From JACDAN01 sp035535195 (GTDB taxonomy: Bacteria > Actinomycetota > Thermoleophilia > Gaiellales > Gaiellaceae), in contig DATLQK010000020.1 in NCBI GenBank assembly GCA_035535195.1, positions 1-11,479 on the forward strand: 11,479 nucleotides of DNA, in the 5' to 3' direction. The number at the start of each line of letters is the position of its first letter. The stretch's first letter is position 1. Below, piece by piece: positions 1 through 6,471 of the stretch. The notes under the pieces are model-generated. The model searched no databases. It was not told where the DNA came from and worked only from the letters and a program-made list of their open reading frames with translations. The position numbers and the translations under genes are program-made.

Positions 1-462
1 CCAGGCCGTAAGGGCGCCGGCCAGTCGGTCGTCTACACGGGCGCCGCGTCGAGCTACCGCGACTCCGGACTGAGGGCCGGGCGCAACTACCGCTATCGGA
101 TCACGGGCTTCGATGACGCGCAGAACCGCGTCGACCAGACCCTGACCTTCACGGCGAGCGGGCGCCTCCTCACACCGGCGCCGGGCGAGAAAGTCAAGCT
201 CGGGTCGAGGACGGTCATGACCTGGACGCGGGTCAAGAAGGCCTCGTACTACAACCTCCAGCTCATCCGCGGTGGCAAGGTGCTGAGCGTCTGGCCCGTG
301 CGAACGAGCTTCCAGCTGCCGCGCAGCTGGGTCTATCAGGGGCGGCGCTACCGCCTGCGGCCGGGTGTGTACCGCTGGTATGTCTGGCCCGGGATCGGGC
401 GAATCTCGGCAAACCGCTACGGCCGTCTGCTGGGCTCGAGCTCGTTCACGGTGACTGGCTAG
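1..462 (+). CDS. C-terminal part of a secreted FN3/WYVWPG-module surface protein (5' end outside window)
   Basis: The frame is open from base 1 to the TAG at 460-462, so this is the last 153 residues of a longer protein. Residues about 1-55 read as the end of a fibronectin-III-like domain (VVYTG, then a YRYRITGFDDAQN strand). Residues about 73-153 form a separate module with W-T-x-V, YYNLQL, SVWP, RRYRL and YRWYVWPG. Both parts match the C-terminus of the next gene, with about 53 of 81 identical positions by hand alignment over the last module, so the two are tandem paralogues. An internal ATG at 217 is not a convincing start because the homology continues upstream of it. It is probably an exported envelope protein, by analogy with its neighbour. 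The function of the C-terminal module is not known to me; anchoring or ligand binding is inference. The stop overlaps the ribosome binding site of the next gene, which suggests co-transcription. Confidence 0.8.
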   Translation, partial: PGRKGAGQSVVYTGAASSYRDSGLRAGRNYRYRITGFDDAQNRVDQTLTFTASGRLLTPAPGEKVKLGSRTVMTWTRVKKASYYNLQLIRGGKVLSVWPVRTSFQLPRSWVYQGRRYRLRPGVYRWYVWPGIGRISANRYGRLLGSSSFTVTG

Positions 463-465
463 GAG
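461..465 (+). promoter_or_regulatory. Ribosome binding site deciding the TTG start at 472
   Basis: AGGAG overlaps the TAG stop of the upstream gene and lies 6 nt before TTG 472. It supports that non-ATG start, which puts a signal peptide at the N-terminus, and it supports translation of the two paralogous genes from one transcript. Confidence 0.6.
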
Positions 466-471
466 CAGGCG

Positions 472-3400
472 TTGCGCCGGCTCGTCGCGCTGCTCGCATT
501 GGGCGTCAGCGCGCTCCTGCTCACGGCCGAGGCGACCGGCGTGCCCGATACGCCGGGCGATCCCTCGCCGCCGGTCGTGACGCCGGTGATCACGGGGACG
601 CTCGGCGACGCCGGGTGGTACACGACGAACGTCACCGTCAACTGGTCGATCGTCGACCCGGAGTCGATCATCCTCTCGACGAGCGGTTGCGACGCCCGGA
701 CGCTGAACGCGGACACGGTGTCGACGAGGTTGTCCTGCACCGCGACGAGCGACGGCGGCGAAACCACCGTGGCGAAGAACTTCAAGGTCGACAAAACGGC
801 GCCCGCGGCGAGCGCAACCGCCTCGCGGGCCGCGGACTCGAACGGTTGGTACAACGCCCCGTTCGGCGTCACGGTAGCCGGAACCGACAGCACCTCGGGC
901 ATCCAGTCCTGCACAGCCCCGCAGACCTACTCCGGGCCCGACACCTCGGGTACGACAGTCGGCGGAACTTGCCGTGACGCCGCCGGGAATACGACACCCG
1001 CGTCGATTCCCGTCAAGTACGACCAGACCGCGCCGCAGGCGACACCGTCACCCGGCCGGGTGCCCGACGCGAACGGCTGGTACAACCACGCGCTCGCCGT
1101 CGGCTTCGCCGGAAGCGACGGCACGTCCGGCATCGCGAGCTGCACGCAGCTGAACTACGCAGGACCGGACGACCCCTCGGTCGCCCTCACCGGCACGTGC
1201 AGGGATGCCGCCGGCAACGTGAGCGGCACCAGCACGTTCACTCTCAAGTACGACGAGACCGCCCCCCAGGCATCGGCGGCGCCCAGCAGGTTGGCCGACC
1301 TCAACGGCTGGTACAACCACTCGGTCGTTGTTTCCTTCGCCGGCTCGGATACGACCTCCGGGCTCGACGTCTGCGATGCGCCGAAGACCTACTCGGGGCC
1401 TGACACCGCGAGTGCGACCGTCAGCGGGTCGTGCCGTGATCTCGCCGGAAACGCCGCGCCGCGCTCGGTCGCGCTCAAGTACGACGCCACTGGCCCGCAG
1501 GTGACGGCCACGCCGGCAAGGGCCGCCAACGCGAACGGCTGGTACAACGCCCCGGTCGGCGTCACGTTCACCGCGACGGACGGAATCTCCGGCCTCGCCT
1601 CCTGCGACGCCCCGAAGACCTACTCCGGCCCGGACAGCTCGACTGCGTCCGTCGCCGGAACCTGCCTCGACCAGGCGGGCAACGCCCGCAGCACGGCACT
1701 TCCCGTCAAGTACGACGCGACCGGCCCGGCGACGACGGCGACGCCGGGGCGCGCCGCCGACGCGAACGGCTGGTTCAACCATGCGCTCACCGTCACCTTC
1801 GCGGCGACGGACGGGATGTCCGGGCTCGACACCTGCGACGCGGCGAAGACGTATTCCGGTCCCGACATCGCCGCCGCCGCCCTCAGCGGCGCCTGCCGCG
1901 ACAAGGCCGGGAACAGCGCCTCGAACTCGTACACCCTCGCCTACGACGCCACCGCGCCCTCGGTGACCGCTGCCGCCGACCGCGCGCCGAACGCGGCGGG
2001 CTGGTACCGGACGCCGGTGACCGTCAACTTCACCGGCGGTGACGCGACCTCCGGGCTCGGCTCCTGCGACGCTGCGAAGACCTACTCCGGCCCGGATAGC
2101 TCGGCCACGTCCGTCGCGGGAACCTGCACGGACAGGGCCGGGAACGTCGGGAACGGGTCGATCGGCCTGAAGTACGACGCGACGGCTCCGGCCGTGACGG
2201 CGACGCCGGGACGCAGCCCGAACGCGACTGGCTGGTACAACGCTCCCGTCGGCGTGACCTTCGCCGGGGCCGACACGACGTCCGGGACCGCGTCGTGCGA
2301 CGCGGCGAAGACGTATTCCGGGCCCGACACGGCGAGCGTCGCCGTCGCCGGCAGCTGCTCGGACCAGGCCGGCAACTCCGCCTCCGGCTCGCTGACGGTG
2401 AAGTACGACGCGACCGCTCCTCAGGTCACCGGCGCCACCCCGGCGCGCGCGGCGAACGCGAAGGGCTGGTTCGCGGCCCCGGTCAAAGTGACCTTCACCG
2501 GCGCCGACACGACGTCGGGGATCGTCGACACCGGCTGCTCGGCTCCCACCTACGCCGGCCCTGACACCGCATCGGGCTCTGTGAGCGGCACCTGCGCCGA
2601 CAAAGCGGGTAACCAGAGCGCGTCGAGCTCATTCGCCCTCAAGTACGACGCGACGACGCCCGCGGTGACGGCGACGCCGTCGCGCTCGACCGACGCGAAC
2701 GGCTGGTTCAACCACCTCTTGAGCGTGAGCTTCTCGGGCACCGACGGAACGTCGGGAATCGCCTCGTGCGATGCAGCGAGGAACTACGCCGGGCCGGACA
2801 CCGCTTCCACATCGCTGGACGGTTCCTGCCGAGACGAGGCGGGCAATGCGGCGTCCGCCTCTCTCACGCTCAAGTTCGACGCGACGCCGCCCGCGGCGTC
2901 CGCATCCGCCTCACGGGCCGCGAATGCTGCCGGCTGGTACAGCGCCCCGGTCACGATCTCCTTCGCCGCGACCGACGTCACCTCGGGCCTCGACGCCTGC
3001 GCCGCGCCGAAGACCTACTCCGGCCCCGACGCCGCTGTCGCCTCGGTGAGCGGGACCTGCACCGACAAGGCCGGCAACCCGGCATCGCCCTCCCTGGTCG
3101 TGCGCTACGACGCGACGGCGCCCACGGCGGCGGCGGCGCCGTCACGGGCGCCCGATGCGAACGGCTGGTTCAACGCGCCGCTGACGGTGAACGTCACCGG
3201 GAGCGACCTCACCTCGGGGATCGCGAGCTGCACCGCCCCGCAAGGGTACGGCGGCCCGGACACCGCGGCCGTCTCGCTGACGGGCTCCTGCGCGGACAGG
3301 GCCGGAAACGGCAGCGCGACGGCCGTCTACGGCTTCAAGTACGACGGGACGGCGCCGCTCGTGAGCGCGGCCGTCGCGGGGCGGGCTCCGGACCGGTCGG

Positions 3401-4593
3401 GTTGGTACAACCGGCCCGTCGCCTTCAGCGTGCAGGGGAGCGACGGCTTCTCGGGTCTCGCCGATTGCCCGGCCGTCACCTACCGCGGCCCCGACGCCGC
3501 CGCCGCTTCCGTGGTCGGCACCTGTCTGGACAACGCGGGGAACGCGGGTAGCCGGACGTTCCCGCTCAGCTACGACGGCACAGGTCCGGCGGTGACGGCC
3601 ACTCCGACGCGGGCTCCGGACGCAGGCGCCTGGTACAACCACGCGCTCGGCGTCTCCTTCGCCGGCTCAGACACGGTTTCGGGCCTCGAGTCCTGTGACG
3701 CGCCCCAGAGCTACGGCGGACCGGACACTCGTATGGCGATCCTCGGCGGGACCTGCGTCGACAAGGCGGGGAACGTCGGCCTCGGTTCGCTGCCTATCCA
3801 ATACGACGCCACGGCGCCGCAGGTGACGGGGGCGGCGGCCGACCGCGCCCCCGACGGGGCCGGCTGGTACAACCGCGCCGTCGTCGTCGCCTTCCAGGGG
3901 CGCGACGAGACCTCCGAGCTCGACTCCTGTACGCGTGCCGCGTACGCCGGGCCGGACTCGAGCGCGGCCTCGGTCAGCGGCACCTGCCGCGACCACGCTG
4001 GGAACGAGAGCGCCGCCGCGCCCTTCCCGCTCCGGTACGACGGCACGCCGCCGGCGCTGACGGACGTCAAGGTGAAAGCCGGGAACCGCCGCGCCGAGCT
4101 CAGCTGGAAGGCCAGTGCCGACACGTCGGAGGTCGAGATCCGCCGCAACGCGACCGTGGTCTACCGGGGCACGGGCTCGAACTTCACGGACACGCACCTG
4201 GAGAACGGCGTCCGCTACCGCTACACGCTCGCCGCCTTCGACGAAGCCCGGAACCAGGCGGTGGCAGCCGCCGCCGCACGGCCCACCTCGCCGCTCGCGC
4301 TACCGGCAGCCGGGGCGCGAGTGACGCGGCCGCCGCGGCTCGTGTGGACAGCCGTGCCGAAGGCGACGCATTACAACGTGCAGCTCTGGCGCAAGGGCCG
4401 CATCCTCAGCCTCTGGCCGCGCCGCACCTCGCTCCAGCTCCACCGAACGTGGGTGTACGCGAGCAGGCGGTACCGCCTCGCGCCCGGTCGCTATCGCTGG
4501 TACGTCTGGCCCGGCTACGGACGCCCGCGCGCCGGCCGCTACGGCCCGCTCCTCGGCTCGAGCTCCTTCGTCGTCGGCGCGCCGAAGCGCTAG
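472..4593 (+). CDS. Giant secreted repeat protein: 14 disulfide-type Ig-like repeats + FN3-like + WYVWPG module
   Basis: A 1373-residue exported protein. Residues 1-23 are a signal peptide (MRRLVALLALGVSALLLTAEATG); the TTG start has a good ribosome binding site. Residues about 24-111 are a divergent first repeat. Residues about 112-1194 hold 14 tandem repeats of roughly 77 residues with the shape TAPxVTATPxRAxxANGWYN, TSGIxSC, YSGPD, GTCxDxAGN, KYDAT. Each has two cysteines at fixed positions. Residues about 1195-1280 are fibronectin-III-like (AELSWKAS, FDEARNQ) and about 1283-1373 are the module ending YRWYVWPG and LLGSSSF. The repeats resemble the bacterial Ig-like domains that end in a DxAGN strand and recur in actinobacterial surface proteins. 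No C-terminal membrane helix or LPXTG motif is visible, so how it stays at the surface is open. Likely role: adhesin or stalk-like surface protein (inference). Its stop overlaps that of the convergent gene. Confidence 0.9.
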   Translation: MRRLVALLALGVSALLLTAEATGVPDTPGDPSPPVVTPVITGTLGDAGWYTTNVTVNWSIVDPESIILSTSGCDARTLNADTVSTRLSCTATSDGGETTVAKNFKVDKTAPAASATASRAADSNGWYNAPFGVTVAGTDSTSGIQSCTAPQTYSGPDTSGTTVGGTCRDAAGNTTPASIPVKYDQTAPQATPSPGRVPDANGWYNHALAVGFAGSDGTSGIASCTQLNYAGPDDPSVALTGTCRDAAGNVSGTSTFTLKYDETAPQASAAPSRLADLNGWYNHSVVVSFAGSDTTSGLDVCDAPKTYSGPDTASATVSGSCRDLAGNAAPRSVALKYDATGPQVTATPARAANANGWYNAPVGVTFTATDGISGLASCDAPKTYSGPDSSTASVAGTCLDQAGNARSTALPVKYDATGPATTATPGRAADANGWFNHALTVTFAATDGMSGLDTCDAAKTYSGPDIAAAALSGACRDKAGNSASNSYTLAYDATAPSVTAAADRAPNAAGWYRTPVTVNFTGGDATSGLGSCDAAKTYSGPDSSATSVAGTCTDRAGNVGNGSIGLKYDATAPAVTATPGRSPNATGWYNAPVGVTFAGADTTSGTASCDAAKTYSGPDTASVAVAGSCSDQAGNSASGSLTVKYDATAPQVTGATPARAANAKGWFAAPVKVTFTGADTTSGIVDTGCSAPTYAGPDTASGSVSGTCADKAGNQSASSSFALKYDATTPAVTATPSRSTDANGWFNHLLSVSFSGTDGTSGIASCDAARNYAGPDTASTSLDGSCRDEAGNAASASLTLKFDATPPAASASASRAANAAGWYSAPVTISFAATDVTSGLDACAAPKTYSGPDAAVASVSGTCTDKAGNPASPSLVVRYDATAPTAAAAPSRAPDANGWFNAPLTVNVTGSDLTSGIASCTAPQGYGGPDTAAVSLTGSCADRAGNGSATAVYGFKYDGTAPLVSAAVAGRAPDRSGWYNRPVAFSVQGSDGFSGLADCPAVTYRGPDAAAASVVGTCLDNAGNAGSRTFPLSYDGTGPAVTATPTRAPDAGAWYNHALGVSFAGSDTVSGLESCDAPQSYGGPDTRMAILGGTCVDKAGNVGLGSLPIQYDATAPQVTGAAADRAPDGAGWYNRAVVVAFQGRDETSELDSCTRAAYAGPDSSAASVSGTCRDHAGNESAAAPFPLRYDGTPPALTDVKVKAGNRRAELSWKASADTSEVEIRRNATVVYRGTGSNFTDTHLENGVRYRYTLAAFDEARNQAVAAAAARPTSPLALPAAGARVTRPPRLVWTAVPKATHYNVQLWRKGRILSLWPRRTSLQLHRTWVYASRRYRLAPGRYRWYVWPGYGRPRAGRYGPLLGSSSFVVGAPKR
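805..4053 (+). repeat. 14 in-frame tandem repeats of about 231 bp inside the giant surface gene
   Basis: Repeat boundaries set at the T(A/G/P)P motif give 14 units of 76-80 codons across 3249 bases. They share strings such as GACGCGAACGGCTGGTACAAC-like blocks and a CCGAAGACCTACTCCGG-like block at constant phase. The first and last units are more diverged than the central ones. Such an array can change copy number by recombination and is prone to collapse in short-read assembly, so the number of units seen here may not be exact. Confidence 0.9.
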
Positions 4594-5141
4594 GAGGGCC
4601 GGACGTAGCGAGCCGACACCGCGAGGAGGACGGTGTCGGCGAGCACGACGAGGACGAGCAGCAGCCCTGCGATCTTCAGCGTGGAGCTCTTTGAGGCGGA
4701 GCTCGCCGTCGCGACAGCCGCCCGACGCACCGTCTGTCCCACCTTGGCCTTGGCCTTGACCTTGACCTTCCTCGCGGGCCGGTGGTTCGCCACCTTCGTC
4801 GTCTTCGGCTTCACCCGGTGCACGGCCCGCGTGGGTGCGACGGCCGGGGGCGTCACGACGACCGGCGTGTACGACCGCACCGGCGCCTGAGGAACCGGCG
4901 CCGCGGGCTGGGTGGCCTGCGGCGACGCGGGCGGCGAGGGCGGTGGGGCAGGAGGAGGCTGCGCGGGAGGCGGAGGCGGCGAGGCATGCGGGGCCTCGGG
5001 CTTGGGCGACTGGGGCCGGGGCGGCGCCGGATCCGGCGCAGGGCCCTGGCCGAGGGCGGGAGCGGCGACCACCGCTGCCGCGCAGGCGCACACCAGAAGC
5101 ATCGATGCCTGCCGCAGCAACGATCGAGCGTGATACAGCAC
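4590..5141 (-). CDS. Small proline-rich, lysine-rich envelope protein with signal peptide and C-terminal membrane helix
   Basis: A 183-residue protein from the GTG at 5141. This start is preferred over the GTG at 5168 because AGGAGG lies 5 nt upstream of it. Residues 1-32 are a signal-type segment (RQASMLLVCACAAAVVAAPALGQ). About 33-90 is almost entirely Pro, Ala, Ser and Gln; about 95-140 is strongly basic with repeated KVKAKAK-like runs; about 153-175 is a hydrophobic helix (LLLVLVVLADTVLLAV) followed by a short basic tail. If the signal is cleaved, the proline stalk and the basic patch are outside and the tail inside, so a cell-wall or polysaccharide contact is plausible but inferred. I recognise no family. 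It lies 33 bp downstream of another small protein of the same layout and is probably co-transcribed with it. Its stop overlaps the stop of the giant surface gene (CTAG). Confidence 0.75.
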   Translation of the reverse strand: MLYHARSLLRQASMLLVCACAAAVVAAPALGQGPAPDPAPPRPQSPKPEAPHASPPPPPAQPPPAPPPSPPASPQATQPAAPVPQAPVRSYTPVVVTPPAVAPTRAVHRVKPKTTKVANHRPARKVKVKAKAKVGQTVRRAAVATASSASKSSTLKIAGLLLVLVVLADTVLLAVSARYVRPS

Positions 5142-5146
5142 GAGCC

Positions 5147-5152
5147 CCTCCT
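5147..5152 (-). promoter_or_regulatory. Strong ribosome binding site for the proline-rich protein
   Basis: AGGAGG on the minus strand, 5 nt before GTG 5141. It favours that start over the in-frame GTG at 5168, which has no comparable motif and would place nine extra residues ahead of the signal peptide. Confidence 0.6.
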
Positions 5153-5174
5153 CCCGGATGCCTACCACCGGGGT

Positions 5175-5632
5175 CTAGTGCATTCGACGGGGCGTGTCAA
5201 ATGCGCGCGGCCTGATCCGAGTCGCCCAGTACCAGAAGGCGAGGAAGCCGACATAGACCGCCCCGAGCACCACTCCGAGGCCGAGCAGCAGCCGAGAGCG
5301 GCCTTTTCGCGGCTGATACTGCGCCTCCGAGGCAGACTCACGAAGAATCGCGGCACGATAGGGACCGACTTGGTTCGACTTCCGGTCTGCGATTGAGATA
5401 CCGTTCTGCGGACGGATTGAAAAGGCAATAGAAGGTGATACTGGAACCTCGTCTGCTCGTAGTATCGCCCCTCCGCCGGCATCCGCAGAAACCTCTTGAT
5501 CGTGGGATTTTTGGCTTGTTTGGCCGTGATACTGCCCCGCAGCCCCGCCGGAAGCGATGACCAAGCCTGAAACGAGCGTGATCGCGAGCAGTCCGGCGAA
5601 CAGAATTGCCTTGATAAATTTGAGTTACCCAT
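5175..5632 (-). CDS. Small bitopic membrane protein; signal-peptide frame lacks an in-frame standard start
   Basis: The supported frame runs from base 5624 down to the TAG at 5177-5175. It begins with a typical signal peptide (KFIKAILFAGLLAITLVSG, then LVIASGGAAG), continues with a polar linker of about 75 residues, and ends with a membrane helix (RLLLGLGVVLGAVYVGFLAFWYW) and a basic tail. TAA lies directly upstream of this frame. The first ATG/GTG/TTG inside it is TTG 5564, which would discard most of the signal peptide. An ATG at 5632 lies in the +1-related frame and reads MGNSNL up to an in-phase A_AAT_TTA heptamer (5621-5615). A -1 slip there would join exactly to IKAILF, giving about 152 residues. 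The alternatives are an indel in the assembly or a non-standard start. The coordinates include the ATG; a conservative call is 5564-5175. I recognise no family. The layout mirrors the next gene in the operon. Confidence 0.6.
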
Positions 5633-5724
5633 TTCCTTAACATGCGAGCCGCAAAAAGTCGTTGCAGTTTCGAAATTGACGCGCTATTGTCGAGTCGAGG
5701 CGCAAACCGAACCCTGGGGAGGGC
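5633..5724. other. Divergent intergenic region, AT-richer than its surroundings
   Basis: Ninety-two bases between the minus-strand membrane protein and the plus-strand sigma factor. It must hold promoters for both directions. It is clearly less G+C-rich than the flanks and contains a TTTCGAAA palindrome at 5668-5675. A SigB/SigF-type GTTT...GGGTAT promoter was looked for and not found. Confidence 0.6.
5662..5690 (+). promoter_or_regulatory. Possible promoter of the sigma factor gene
   Basis: TTGCAG (5662-5667) and TATTGT (5685-5690) are separated by exactly 17 nt and lie 34 nt before the start codon. The matches to the general consensus are only partial (3 of 6 and 4 of 6). The TTTCGAAA palindrome sits in the spacer, where an operator could be. 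The call is weak and rests on position and spacing. Confidence 0.25.
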
Positions 5725-6429
5725 ATGTCGGTCGCAGTACAGATTGGGACAGATCAGAGAGCGCCCTGGACGCCGCAGCCAGGGCGCTCTCTGCACGTTC
5801 GGCGCCGGCGGACACCGGACGCAGAGGCGCGCCACGCCCACGCGAAGAGGCTGCTACGCGATTACCACCGGCGCGGCGACCTCGCGGCGCGGGATCGGCT
5901 GATCCAGCTGTATCTGCCGCTCGTCCGGAAACTGGCGCGCCGCCACGTAGGGCGGGGGGAGAACTTCGAAGACCTCGTGCAGATCGGCTCGATCGGCTTG
6001 ATCCACGCCATCGACCGGTTCCAGCTCGACCGTGGCGTCGACCTGGCCGCGTTCGCGATTCCCACGATCGACGGCGAGATCAAGCGCCACCTGCGGGATC
6101 GCGCCTGGCCGATCCGCATTCCGCGGCGGCTCCAGCAGCTCGATCCGACACTGAGGGCGCGTGTGACCGAACTCGTGGAGGGCGACAGCGAGGAGCTCGA
6201 TCGCGACAGCGCGCTCGATCACGGCTACGAGCTGGGCGAGGACCGGATCGCGCTCGGGCGGGGCTTCCGCGTGCTCGACCCGCGGGAGCGCCTGCTGCTG
6301 AAGCTCGCCTACTTCGAAGGGATGAGCCAGGCCCGCATCGCCGACCGCGTCGGGCTCTCGCAGATCCACGTGTCGCGCCTGACCCGACGGGCGCTGGCGA
6401 AGCTGCGCGCGGAGATCGGACAGACGTGA
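5725..6429 (+). CDS. RNA polymerase sigma factor, SigB/SigF/SigG subfamily, apparently without region 3
   Basis: A 234-residue alternative sigma factor that would direct RNA polymerase to stress or developmental promoters. Region 2 spans about residues 54-136: LVRKLARRHVGRGENFEDLVQ, GLIHAIDRF, then AFAIPTIDGEIKRHLRD and IRIPRRLQ, which are hallmarks of the SigB/SigF group. Region 4 spans about 173-230: LDPRERLLLKLAYFEGMSQ, then the helix-turn-helix IADRVGLSQIHVSRLTRRAL. Between IPRRLQ and LDPRER there are only about 46 residues, with none of the usual region 3 helices (RLTAELGR-P-VAELA type), so the protein is shorter than the usual 250-270. ATG 5725 is the only ordinary start before region 2. 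Its GGGGAGGG site is only about 2 nt away, and a perfect 15-bp inverted repeat lies at codons 11-23. No anti-sigma or anti-anti-sigma gene is adjacent; the next gene, 42 bp on, is HicB-like. Confidence 0.88.
   Translation: MSVAVQIGTDQRAPWTPQPGRSLHVRRRRTPDAEARHAHAKRLLRDYHRRGDLAARDRLIQLYLPLVRKLARRHVGRGENFEDLVQIGSIGLIHAIDRFQLDRGVDLAAFAIPTIDGEIKRHLRDRAWPIRIPRRLQQLDPTLRARVTELVEGDSEELDRDSALDHGYELGEDRIALGRGFRVLDPRERLLLKLAYFEGMSQARIADRVGLSQIHVSRLTRRALAKLRAEIGQT
5755..5793 (+). promoter_or_regulatory. Perfect 15-bp inverted repeat, 9-nt loop, inside the start of the sigma gene
   Basis: The arms CAGAGAGCGCCCTGG (5755-5769) and CCAGGGCGCTCTCTG (5779-5793) are exactly complementary around a loop at 5770-5778. 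In RNA this is a very stable hairpin beginning 30 nt after the start codon, encoding the unconserved QRAPWTPQPGRSL stretch. No T-run follows, so it does not look like an intrinsic terminator. It may control translation or mRNA stability, or be a protein-binding palindrome (inference). Confidence 0.6.
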
Positions 6430-6471
6430 TGACCCGCGGCGTTGTGCTGGGGAGAGGAGCCCATACAATCG

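Noticed and set aside
1048..1782. Long minus-strand open frame inside the repeat gene
   Set aside because: It is the reverse-strand shadow of the repeats (Arg/Gly/Val-rich, itself repetitive at 77 codons), with no ribosome binding site or domain.
805..4053. CRISPR array or non-coding satellite
   Set aside because: The units are 231 bp, keep one reading frame throughout, and encode a conserved protein domain with fixed cysteines.
4300..5091. Minus-strand open frame across the convergent gene ends
   Set aside because: It is a different frame from the one carrying the signal peptide and C-terminal helix, rich in Arg/Ala/Gly, and crosses the 3' end of the giant gene. It looks like a high-GC shadow.
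5162..5614. Continuation of the ATG 5632 frame past the slippery heptamer (156-residue reading)
   Set aside because: Beyond the first codons it has no hydrophobic segments or coherent composition. The neighbouring frame carries the signal peptide and membrane helix.
5755..5793. The 15-bp inverted repeat as an intrinsic terminator
   Set aside because: No T-tract follows, and it lies inside the sigma coding region, 30 nt after its only ordinary start codon.
6430..6471. A HicA-like toxin gene beside the HicB-like gene
   Set aside because: The 42-bp gap is too short, and the downstream neighbour is the convergent flippase. No small basic open frame with HicA features was seen.
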